Source: Nematostella vectensis (lineage: Eukaryota; Cnidaria; Anthozoa; Actiniaria; Edwardsiidae). From it: DNA of 64,000 bases. The position numbers were made by a program, and so were the translations under genes. Numbering within the stretch: the stretch's first letter is position 1; each line of letters begins with the position of its first letter. The notes beneath the pieces were generated by a model. That model was not told where the DNA came from. It was given only the letters and a program-made list of their open reading frames with translations, and searched no databases. Shown here in pieces: positions 49,060 to 61,200 of this stretch. The stretch spans positions 17,659,969-17,723,968 of the forward strand of contig NC_064035.1 of the NCBI RefSeq assembly GCF_932526225.1. Reading direction: 5' to 3'.

Positions 49060-50430
49060 TTTCGTGTGTTTTATGACATGAAGGATCCCGCGGGATCCGA
49101 CGCGAGTTTCCCGCAGTCCGTGTTCCCGCACATCATAAAAGAATTCATTTTCTTGTTGATCTCAAGCCTCTAATAAAAACCAGATGTGTCTTAAAGACAT
49201 AATGCAGGAAAAAGTTAAAATAAATGGGTCAATTACATAATACCTGTGCTTATTTAAAGGGAACAACAAGTGATGAACCCCCCCCCCCCCCCCCCCCCCA
49301 TCCTGCCAATAACTCTAACCTCTGGATTCAATGAATATCAGGAGCGTAGCCAGGATTTGCTGAGGGGTGCACAGTCATAGGTTCATATGAAAAAAGAAAA
49401 GTATTTGACAATCCTTGATGAGAAAATGAACCCCTGGCAGCGGGGGGGGGGGGAAGAAAACATGTACCTTGTAGACTCCTTGGAACCTGCCATAGAGTGG
49501 TTTTCAAAATACAGTGCAACAAAATGTAATTGTTAAAGTGTAATGGTCAAGCCAGAACAAAAGAGAACAAAGAGATTACAGTGTATTAGTACTAAATAAA
49601 CTAAATAGTATTTCACAGGTTTTTGAAAACCACTCTATAACAGGGTTTTTTTGTTTGCAAATAAACACTCAATGGAAATCAATATAAAAATCTTTTATTC
49701 AAAACCAATGGATGAAACTGGAAAAATATGCACTTGGGAATCAGACAGTTCTAGATCATTTTATTGTAATACAGGAAAATGTATGTTGACCAAATATATA
49801 CCAAGTTAAGAAATAGCTTTCCCTCTATCAGCTTTTTTATTACCCTTGTGACTCATCTGATAGTCGGTGAATTATGACATGACAAACAATGTGTGTGCAC
49901 ACACCACACATTCTTCTCTTATTTACCCCCCCCCCCCCCCACCCCTGTCCCTCCCCAAAAACCTAACATACTGACAAAATAAAGAGTCCAGAGTAAAAAA
50001 TCAAAGGGTAAGATGCAAAAGTCATAGCAAGCAGTTTTCCAAATTAACAAATTACCCGAACACATCCTAGGGAAGTTATTCTATTATCCCGTACACTTTC
50101 TTTCATGTCTTATAATGTGTGTTATTTTAGTAACTCCATGGCATAAGCAACACCACTTTGAGGTCTTGTTTTGCAGCAGTCTCTAGATGGTGGTTACTTT
50201 GCATCTTAGAACCTGTCCATTAGCAGTGATGGCACTATTAGTATGTAATATTGCTATAAATATAAAACTGGCTAGGGTGTCTTCAGTGCTTGCTGTCTTT
50301 TGAATACTGTATTCATCAGAGTGGTAAGCCTAGTGCAAGCAAAACTTAAACTACCCTAAAATAAATAAATGCAACCAGCAAAGCATTTCTTGACTCCCTT
50401 TCACTAAGAAATTCCAAACCAATTCACAAC
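49060..50430. other. Interval between ARL5 and ERp44
   Basis: No gene seen. It contains a C run at 49277-49299, a single CAGGAGCGTAGCCAGG end at about 49340, the second TA-flanked MITE, and the ERp44 3' UTR near 50400. Confidence 0.5.
49495..49635. mobile_element. 141-bp TA-flanked MITE, copy 2
   Basis: GAGTGGTTTTCAAAA .. TTTTGAAAACCACTC with TA on both flanks (49493-49494 and 49636-49637). Its reverse complement aligns along its full length to 44101-44241, and both are exactly 141 bp. Confidence 0.92.
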
Positions 50431-50436
50431 AGATGC

Positions 50437-53400
50437 TTATAGCTCATCTCGTAGAAGGGTATAACGGTTGTAACTTGGAGAGAGCTTTTTAAAGATTGTT
50501 TCTGGGGGTGATGTTTTGGTCTTTCTTTTGTCTCCTGAGCTGCCTTGAGGCTGTGTGCCTGCGTCAGGTTTCGGTTCAGTGGAGTCGCCAGTGTCACCAT
50601 GAGGCACACGAGGCTCGCCAGGGGCTGCATGGGTGTCAGGCTGTAAATACAGGTGAATTAACAAATTTAGTGAAAGAGATTAAAAACCAAATGGATACCA
50701 TACAAAAAGAAAATATTGTGAAAATTGATAATTTCACACACCATCATAATCTTGCACAAATTTTTATTTTTATTTTTGTTGAAATCACTAACAAATGGCA
50801 TCATTTGGCAATGTGGGACAATAGGCCATCATAGGACATCTGTAGCCAACGGGTGTAGCCACACATGGACCCATGCTCCCCATTTCCACCATACATTTTA
50901 TAGGAGATGGACCATCTGCCAGAAGTTTTATCAGCTGGTAGACCCTTCAATAGATCTTGAATATGCCCCTGACTGTGTATCATATACTTTTCAGAGAAGA
51001 TGCTTAGAAGGCCACTTACTGTTGGGTCAGGACCATGATGAAATTCTCGGTGAAGCTTTCCAGAGTGAAGATCATCGGTAAATTGCTTCAGTCGTCCAGG
51101 TATTCTATAGAAAAGGATTTTATCTAAGTTTACATAGATTGATTTCAACACAATGTTTTTTGTTGTTGTTGTTGTTATTATTATCCCAGAGATGTTGCCT
51201 AATGCCAAACATGGGTTTATTATACATCCTACTTAACGACAAGTTTGGCTAACTGACCAGGCTGACAGACTAGTCCATAAAAGGGGCCATCAATAGGTAG
51301 AGTAAATACTTGAAGTTATGATGGATAATCTTGTAAAACTCTACTAATCTCACCTTATGTCTTCAAACTTTGGAAAGAGATACATGTGTCTGAAGCTGTC
51401 AATGGCAATGAGGGGTAGGTCCTGAAAAAAAAGGGAACAAAAATAGAGATTTAGATAGGGTTCCCCATGCTCTTATCAAATTAGGGTGTCTAGAAACATA
51501 AATCATTTTACTATCATGAGGTAAGTGACGTAACAAGGCTAGAATGAACATATGAAAAAATAAATGAAATAAATAAAAATAGATTAGATACGTATCTATA
51601 CTAACCTGTTGGGACTTGCCAAGGTGATGGAGGGGATGGGAGAATTTGTGTCCATCAGCAATAAGGAAGTTCATTTGACCTGAAAATTTAGAACCCAAAA
51701 AGTTAAGAAGCTATACAATACAAACTGTAACATCAATTAGATTTGGTTGGATAACTATCAAATAACATAAGATTGTAAAATATAAAAAAATAACTACATG
51801 AATTAACACATCCTTTTTGGTGTCCTTTATATATTCATGTGGACTTAATTTGGAATTTATATGATAATAAGGAAAAATAAGAATAAACTGTGAAATCAAA
51901 CCTTTTTCGCCAACAAGCTGCTTGGCGACTTCCTCTTTGAATTCCTCAATACTATGGTGGTCATTAGGGTCGTAGAACAAGAGCAAGAAGGGTTTTCCCT
52001 CCTCTGTCAGCTCTTCTGCATTCTCAAAAGTGATCTCCCGCACCAGTGGGATACATTTGTCATTAGTCCACTGCTTCAAATGCTCAAAGTCTGTCAGGCT
52101 TCCTGTGTAAACAATATCACCCTCTGGTCCCTTCTGCAGAAAAATTACAAACAGCAACAGTCAGACTGAATCCATAGACACAAATACTTCAAGAGTCTTT
52201 CATATCTGGCCTCTAACTGGCTTTTACTTGGGGTTATTCAGAAATGATCGTTTTCAAATTATTGGAAATTCTGTGGTGTTAGAACACACCAGGTGGCCAA
52301 TGTGTCAGACATCGTCCAAAAAATGAACAAGCAACAAAAGCCCTCTCTTTTAGCTAACTCCACTTGTCCGCAGCGCAGCATCATGATTGGCTGAATTTGA
52401 CATACGCCATCACTCAACTGTCTGAATGTGCATTATAGATTACATCATATAATACAGACTCAGGTCTGGTCAATGATTGATTGATCAATTGATTCATGGA
52501 CAGATTGACTCATTCATTATAAGCTAGATTTTCACAGGTCACCCCCGTCTGTTTTCAAAGTCAAAGCCAGAGGTAAAGTGGTCTTCAAGGCTAAATTTTG
52601 AGGGTATTTACTGTACCCTCGCTGGGCTGAATTTTAAGGGCCTCGCTGGACTGAATTTTGAGGGCATGTACTGTACCTTCGATGGGCTGAATTTTGAGGG
52701 CATGTACTGTACCCGCGCTGGGCTGAATTTTGAGGGCATTTACTGTACCCGCGCTGGGCTGAATTTTGAGGGCATGTACTGTACCCGCGCTGGGCCGAAT
52801 TTTGAGGGCATGTACTGTACCCGCGCTGGGCTGAATTTTGAGGGCATGTACTGTACCCGCGCTGGGCTGAATTTTGAGGGCATGTACTGTACCCGCGCTG
52901 GGCTGGATTTTGAGGGCATTTACTGTGCCCGCGCTGGGCTGAATTTTGAGGGCATGTACTGTACCCGCGCTGGGCTGAATTTTGATGGCATGTACTGTAC
53001 CCCCGCCGGGCTGAATTTTGAGGGCATTTACTGTACCCACGCTGGGCTGAATTTTGAGGGCATGTACTGTACCCACGCTGGGCTGAATTTTGAGGGCATT
53101 TACTGTACCTTCGCTGGGCTGAATTTTGAGGGCATGTACTGTACCCGCGCTGGGCTGAATTTTGAGGGCATTTACTGTACCCGCGCTGGGCTGAATTTTG
53201 AGGGCATGTACTGTACCCGCGCTGGGCTGAATTTTGAGGGCATGTACTGTACCCGCGCTGGGCTTAATTTTGAGGGCATGTACTGTACCCGCGCTGGGCT
53301 GAATTTTGAGGGCATGTACTGTACCCGCGCTGGGCTGAATTTTGAGGGCATGTACTGTACCCGCGCTGGGCTGAATTTTAAGGGCATGTACTGTACCCGC

Positions 53401-55037
53401 GCTGGGCTGAATTTTGAGGGCATGTACTGTACCCGCGCTGGGCTGAATTTTGAGGGCATTTACTGTACCCGCGCTGGGCTGAATTTTGAGGGCATGTACT
53501 GTACCCGCGCTGGGCTGAATTTTGAGGGCATGTACTGTACCCGCGCTGGGCTGAATTTTGAGGGCATGTACTGTACCCGCGCTGGGCTGAATTTTGAGGG
53601 CATTTACTGTACCCGCGCTGAGTGAACCTTAACCTTCATTCATTCAAAATCAAAATATTCCTTAATACAGTAACCTAAATTAAGAGCCCGTAGCTAGAGA
53701 ATAGCTTGCTTGACAGCAAGATGTGGGTTAGATTACACATACAAATAAGGATATATGCTTTCCTTTTCAATTTAAGTCATATCTTGAGATGGATACAAGT
53801 TTGAAACAATGAGACAAAGAAATGTCAAAAAACAAAGCAATATCTATAAAAGACAACTCACATTTTCTGGTCTATATACAAGGTTATCTCCAACTTTCCT
53901 CTCCTTAGCAGATGAATCCCTGTGAATTGGCAACAAAAATGCATACAGTTATAGGAAGAAAAATAATTAAACAGATTCTTCCAAGAAAGCAATTCACCAT
54001 ATAATGCATACCCTACTCCAACATGGAATTCACAATCCTCTCTAAATTCCTCTGCAAGCTGCAAAATAAAAAAATAAAAAATTGAAGAAAATACAGCCAC
54101 CGTACAACTCATGTCTGACCACAACACAAAGTTTACAGTAGGACTAATATTGATTTTTATTGTTGAGGTATGTAGAAACACCAGAGAACCCCCCCCCCCC
54201 CAAAAAAAAAAAAACTTGGAATAAAGGCATCAGAACAACATGACTGTAAAACATGACTTGACGTTTCCAATTAGCTTATTTCACATCAAATTAAGGCGGA
54301 AAATTCCCATAAGTACAGTACTTAGTGAGTAATAAACAAAATATCAAATGCAGCTTGTTTTAAATTGATGCGACTTTTTCTAGTGTCGTTAAATTTGAGC
54401 TTTGTCCCTGAGCTCATACATAGCGCAAGGATGATCAAGGAAAAAGCCAAAATCTGGGTATGTGCATTTCAGCCACAAGTTATTTTTGTTTTGTAAAGGG
54501 AAAATCAGCCTGGAATACAAGGAACTGATGGCCATTGTAAGAAACTGTATTTTCTTTGTCCAATTCTTCGAAGTGCGCAAGTTCAGGGTTATTTCTGTCA
54601 TGTCCACCAGAACAGGAAGTCAAACCAGAACCCATTCTTGAGAGGCACTACAGAACGGCATTCTACAAATTGTGCCAGTTAATTCTCTTACCTTCTCAAA
54701 TTTTTTATAATTGTCCCCTTCTTTACTCTCCAAATATGCAATGATGTTTCTTTTCTTTGACTATAAAGCAAACAATGCATTATTCATAAATAGGGTTTTA
54801 TTTATAATAGACAAAACAGACCTCACTGATATGAACAGTATATTAAATTTTGTAATCGCATGTTTTTTTTTTTTTTTGGGGGGGGGGGTAGGTAAGATTT
54901 GCAAACTGCAGCAAACTTACATTTAGCCCCATATCGCTAAGTGAGTGAAATTCCTTGATACTGCTTCTCATCTGGTTCCTCAAGTAGTTTGAAAAGGCAT
55001 CAACAGACCTCTGTCCCCTGTATTCACGCCTGGCAGG
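50437..55037 (-). CDS. ERP44: ER resident protein 44, C-terminal 317 residues (5' exons beyond right edge)
   Basis: Minus strand. Exons are 55037-54921, 54760-54692, 54058-54012, 53919-53862, 52133-51902, 51679-51606, 51421-51354, 51104-51020 and 50640-50437; all phases agree. Conserved human ERp44 blocks are present in order: REYRGQRSV, KRNIIAYLE, VREITFENAEELTEEGKPF, IAIDSFRHMY, LKQF-DDLHSGKLHREFHHGPDP and the end RYTLLRDEL. These cover the end of the first thioredoxin-like domain and the second and third domains. The terminal RDEL is the KDEL-receptor retrieval signal. ERp44 retains client proteins such as ERO1 and unassembled IgM in the early secretory pathway through a CRFS-type active site in the first domain, which is not in this window. 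The Pro/Ser/Lys-rich tail before RDEL is longer and less conserved than in vertebrates. Confidence 0.95.
52591..53620. repeat. 36-bp minisatellite, about 29 units, in an ERp44 intron
   Basis: The unit is CTGAATTTTGAGGGCATGTA followed by CTGTACCCGCGCTGGG. One unit near 52630 is shortened. Because 36 is a multiple of 3 and the unit lacks stops in several frames, long open frames cross it on both strands (319 codons on plus, with MYCTRAGLNFEG repeats). It lies between ERp44 exons 53862 and 52133, so it is intronic. Confidence 0.95.
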
Positions 55038-55221
55038 CTAAAATGATAATAATAAGCAAACTATTAAATTGGATCTTCTATTCTCTTTGATAATTATTCA
55101 TGCGAATCTCCATGGATATAATTAGCTCCCATGTACTTCATCATCTTTCCATTCTGGGAGTTAACCAATGAAATTAAATGGATGTGCACTTTCCATTATC
55201 AAGACACAAGCACAAAAGATT

Positions 55222-58200
55222 AGAGTTCCCTTACTTTAGCACATGTAGTCATGCGTTATATAGATTCAGCCAGAGTTCCCTTACTTTAGCACATGTAGTC
55301 ATGCGTTATATAGATTCAGCCAGAGTTCCCTTACTTTAGCACATGTAGTAATGCGTTATATAGATTCAGCCAGAGTCCCCTTACTTTAGCACATGTAGTA
55401 ATGCGTTATATAGATTCAGCCAGAGTTCCCTTACTTTAGCACATGTAGTCATGCGTTATATAGATTCAGCCAGAGTTCCCTTACTTTAGCACATGTAGTC
55501 ATGCGTTATATAGATTCAGCCAGAGTTCCCTTACTTTAGCACATGTAGTAATGCGTTATATAGATTCAGCCAGAGTCCCCTTACTTTAGCACATGTAGTC
55601 ATGCGTTATATAGATTCAGCCAGAGTTCCCTTACTTTAGCACATGTAGTCATGCGTTATATAGATTCAGCCAGAGTTCCCTTACTTTAGCACATGTAGTC
55701 ATGCGTTATATAGATTCAGCCAGAGTTCCCTTACTTTAGCACATGTAGTAATGCGTTATATAGATTCAGCCAGAGTTCCCTTACTTTAGCACATGTAGTC
55801 ATACGTTATATAGATTCAGCCAGAGTTCCCTTACTTTAGCACATGTAGTCATGCGTTATATAGATTCAGCCAGAGTTCCCTTACTTTAGCACATGTAGTC
55901 ATGCGTTATATAGATTCAGCCAGAGTTCCCTTACTTTAGCACATGTAGTCATGCGTTATATAGATTCAGCCAGAGTTCCCTTACTTTAGCACATGTAGTC
56001 ATGCGTTATATAGATTCAGCCAGAGTTTCCTTACTTTAGCACATGTAGTCATGCGTTATATAGATTCAGCCAGAGTTCCCTTACTTTAGCACATGTAGTC
56101 ATGCGTTATATAGATTCAGCCAGAGTTCCCTTACTTTAGCACATGTAGTCATGCGTTATATAGATTCAGCCAGAGTTCCCTTACTTTAGCACATGTAGTC
56201 ATGCGTTATATAGATTCAGCCAGAGTTCCCTTACTTTAGCACATGTAGTAATGCGTTATATAGATTCAGCCAGAGTTCCCTTACTTTAGCACACGTAGTC
56301 ATGCGTTATATAGATTCAGCCAGAGTTCCCTTACTTTAGCACATGTAGTAATGCGTTATATAGATTCAGCCAGAGTTCCCTAACTTTAGCACACTTAGTC
56401 ATGCGTTATATAGATTCAGCCAGAGTTCCCTTACTTTAGCACATGTAGTCATGCGTTATATAGATTCAGCCAGAGTTCCCTTACTTTAGCACATGTAGTC
56501 ATGCGTTATATAGATTCAGCCAGAGTTCCCTTACTTTAGCACATGTAGTCATGCGTTATATAGATTCAGCCAGAGTTCCCTTACTTTAGCACATGTAGTC
56601 ATGCGTTATATAGATTCAGCCAGAGTTCCCTTACTTTAGCACATGTAGTCATGCGTTATATAGATTCAGCCAGAGTTCCCTTACTTTAGCACATGTAGTA
56701 ATGAGTTATATAGATTCAGCCAGAGTTCCCTTACTTTAGCACATGTAGTCATGCGTTATATAGATTCAGCCAGAGTTCCCTTACTTTAGCACACGTAGTC
56801 ATGCGTTATATAGATTCAGCCAGAGTTCCCTTACTTTAGCACATGTAGTCATGCGTTATATAGATTCAGCCAGAGTTCCCTTACTTTAGCACATGTAGTA
56901 ATGCGTTATATAGATTCAGCCAGAGTTCCCTTACTTTAGCACATGTAGTAATGAGTTATATAGATTCAGCCAGAGTTCCCTTACTTTAGCACATGTAGTA
57001 ATGAGTTATATAGATTCAGCCAGAGTTCCCTTACTTTAGCACATGTAGTCATGCGTTATATAGATTCAGCCAGAGTCCCCTTACTTTAGCACATGTAGTC
57101 ATGCGTTATATAGATTCAGCCAGAGTTCCCTTACTTTAGCACATGTAGTCATGCGTTATATAGATTCAGCCAGAGTCCCCTTACTTTAGCACATGTAGTC
57201 ATGCGTTATATAGATTCAGCCAGAGTCCCCTTACTTTAGCACATGTAGTCATGCGTTATATAGATTCAGCCAGAGTCCCCTTACTTTAGCACATGTAGTC
57301 ATGCGTTATATAGATTCAGCCAGAGTTCCCTTACTTTAGCACATGTAGTCATGCGTTATATAGATTCAGCCAGAGTTCCCTTACTTTAGCACATGTAGTA
57401 ATGAGTTATATAGATTCAGCCAGAGTTCCCTTACTTTAGCACATGTAGTAATGAGTTATATAGATTCAGCCAGAGTTCCCTTACTTTAGCACATGTAGTC
57501 ATGCGTTATATAGATTCAGCCAGAGTCCCCTTACTTTAGCACATGTAGTAATGAGTTATATAGATTCAGCCAGAGTTCCCTTACTTTAGCACATGTAGTA
57601 ATGAGTTATATAGATTCAGCCAGAGTTCCCTTACTTTAGCACATGTAGTAATGCGTTATATAGATTCAGCCAGAGTTCCCTTACTTTAGCACATGTAGTA
57701 ATGAGTTATATAGATTCAGCCAGAGTTCCCTTACTTTAGCACATGTAGTCATGCGTTATATAGATTCAGCCAGAGTTCCCTTACTTTAGCACATGTAGTC
57801 ATGCGTTATATAGATTCAGCCAGAGTTCCCTTACTTTAGCACATGTAGTCATGCGTTATATAGATTCAGCCAGAGTTCCCTTACTTTAGCACATGTAGTC
57901 ATGCGTTATATAGATTCAGCCAGAGTTCCCTTACTTTAGCACATGTAGTCATGCGTTATATAGATTCAGCCAGAGTCCCCTTACTTTAGCACATGTAGTC
58001 ATGCGTTATATAGATTCAGCCAGAGTTCCCTTACTTTAGCACATGTAGTCATGCGTTATATAGATTCAGCCAGAGTTCCCTTACTTTAGCACATGTAGTC
58101 ATGCGTTATATAGATTCAGCCAGAGTTCCCTTACTTTAGCACATGTAGTAATGCGTTATATAGATTCAGCCAGAGTTCCCTTACTTTAGCACACGTAGTC

Positions 58201-61200
58201 ATGCGTTATATAGATTCAGCCAGAGTTCCCTTACTTTAGCACATGTAGTAATGCGTTATATAGATTCAGCCAGAGTTCCCTAACTTTAGCACACTTAGTC
58301 ATGCGTTATATAGATTCAGCCAGAGTTCCCTTACTTTAGCACATGTAGTCATGCGTTATATAGATTCAGCCAGAGTTCCCTTACTTTAGCACATGTAGTC
58401 ATGCGTTATATAGATTCAGCCAGAGTTCCCTTACTTTAGCACATGTAGTCATGCGTTATATAGATTCAGCCAGAGTTCCCTTACTTTAGCACATGTAGTC
58501 ATGCGTTATATAGATTCAGCCAGAGTTCCCTTACTTTAGCACATGTAGTCATGCGTTATATAGATTCAGCCAGAGTTCCCTTACTTTAGCACATGTAGTC
58601 ATGCGTTATATAGATTCAGCCAGAGTTCCCTTACTTTAGCACATGTAGCCATGCGTTATATAGATTCAGCCAGAGTTCCCTTACTTTAGCACATGTAGTA
58701 ATGCGTTATATAGATTCAGCCAGAGTCCCCTTACTTTAGCACATGTAGTAATGCGTTATATAGATTCAGCCAGAGTTCCCTTACTTTAGCACATGTAGTC
58801 ATGCATTATATAGATTCAGCCAGAGTTCCCTTACTTTAGCACATGTAGTAATGAGTTATATAGATTCAGCCAGAGTTCCCTTACTTTAGCACATGTAGTC
58901 ATGCGTTATATAGATTCAGCCAGAGTTCCCTTACTTTAGCACATGTAGTCATGCGTTATATAGATTCAGCCAGAGTTCCCTTACTTTAGCACATGTAGCC
59001 ATGCGTTATATAGATTCAGCCAGAGTTCCCTTACTTTAGCACATGTAGCCATGCGTTATATAGATTCAGCCAGAGTTCCCTTACTTTAGCACATGTAGTA
59101 ATGCGTTATATAGATTCAGCCAGAGTCCCCTTACTTTAGCACATGTAGTAATGCGTTATATAGATTCAGCCAGAGTTCCCTTACTTTAGCACATGTAGTC
59201 ATGCGTTATATAGATTCAGCCAGAGTTCCCTTACTTTAGCACATGTAGTCATGCGTTATATAGATTCAGCCAGAGTCCCCTTACTTTAGCACATGTAGCC
59301 ATGCGTTATATAGATTCAGCCAGAGTTCCCTTACTTTAGCACATGTAGTAATGCGTTATATAGATTCAGCCAGAGTTCCCTTACTTTAGCACATGTAGTA
59401 ATGCGTTATATAGATTCAGCCAGAGTTCCCTTACTTTAGCACATGTAGTAATGCGTTATATAGATTCAGCCAGAGTTCCCTTACTTTAGCACATGTAGTC
59501 ATGCGTTATATAGATTCAGCCAGAGTTCCCTTACTTTAGCACATGTAGTCATGCGTTATATAGATTCAGCCAGAGTTCCCTTACTTTAGCACATGTAGTC
59601 ATGCGTTATATAGATTCAGCCAGAGTTCCCTTACTTTAGCACATGTAGTCATGCGTTATATAGATTCAGCCAGAGTTCCCTTACTTTAGCACACGTAGTA
59701 ATGCGTTATATAGATTCAGCCAGAGTTCCCTTACTTTAGCACATGTAGTAATGCGTTATATAGATTCAGCCAGAGTTCCCTTACTTTAGCACATGTAGCC
59801 ATGCGTTATATAGATTCAGCCAGAGTTCCCTTACTTTAGCACATGTAGTAATGCGTTATATAGATTCAGCCAGAGTCCCCTTACTTTAGCACATGTAGTC
59901 ATGCGTTATATAGATTCAGCCAGAGTTCCCTTACTTTAGCACATGTAGTCATGCGTTATATAGATTCAGCCAGAGTTCCCTTACTTTAGCACATGTAGTC
60001 ATGCGTTATATAGATTCAGCCAGAGTTCCCTTACTTTAGCACATGTAGTCATGCGTTATATAGATTCAGCCAGAGTTCCCTTACTTTAGCACATGTAGTC
60101 ATGCGTTATATAGATTCAGCCAGAGTCCCCTTACTTTAGCACATGTAGTCATGCGTTATATAGATTCAGCCAGAGTTCCCTTACTTTAGCACACGCAGTA
60201 ATGCGTTATATAGATTCAGCCAGAGTTCCCTTACTTTAGCACATGTAGTCATGCGTTATATAGATTCAGCCAGAGTTCCCTTACTTTAGCACATGTAGTA
60301 ATGCGTTATATAGATTCAGCCAGAGTTCCCTTACTTTAGCACATGTAGTCATGCGTTATATAGATTCAGCCAGAGTTCCCTTACTTTAGCACATGTAGTA
60401 ATGCGTTATATAGATTCAGCCAGAGTTCCCTTACTTTAGCACATGTAGTCATGCGTTATATAGATTCAGCCAGAGTTCCCTTACTTTAGCACATGTAGTA
60501 ATGCGTTATATAGATTCAGCCAGAGTTCCCTTACTTTAGCACATGTAGTCATGCGTTATATAGATTCAGCCAGAGTTCCCTTACTTTAGCACATGTAGTA
60601 ATGAGTTATATAGATTCAGCCAGAGTTCCCTTACTTTAGCACATGTAGTAATGAGTTATATAGATTCAGCCAGAGTTCCCTTACTTTAGCACATGTAGTA
60701 ATGCGTTATATAGATTCAGCCAGAGTTCCCTTACTTTAGCACATGTAGTCATGCGTTATATAGATTCAGCCAGAGTTCCCTTACTTTAGCACACGTAGTC
60801 ATGCGTTATATAGATTCAGCCAGAGTTCCCTTACTTTAGCACATGTAGTAATGCGTTATATAGATTCAGCCAGAGTTCCCTTACTTTAGCACACGTAGTA
60901 ATGCGTTATATAGATTCAGCCAGAGTTCCCTTACTTTAGCACATGTAGCCATGCGTTATATAGATTCAGCCAGAGTTCCCTTACTTTAGCACATGTAGTA
61001 ATGCGTTATATAGATTCAGCCAGAGTCCCCTTACTTTAGCACATGTAGTCATGTGTTATATAGATTCAGCCAGACTTCCCTTACTTTAGCACATGTAGTC
61101 ATGCGTTATATAGATTCAGCCAGAGTTCCCTTACTTTAGCACACGTAGTCATGCGTTATATAGATTCAGCCAGAGTTCCCTTACTTTAGCACATGTAGTC

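Noticed and set aside
52666-53625. 319-codon plus-strand frame of MYCTRAGLNFEG repeats
   Set aside because: It is the 36-bp minisatellite read in one frame; other frames on both strands are also open, and it sits inside an ERp44 intron.
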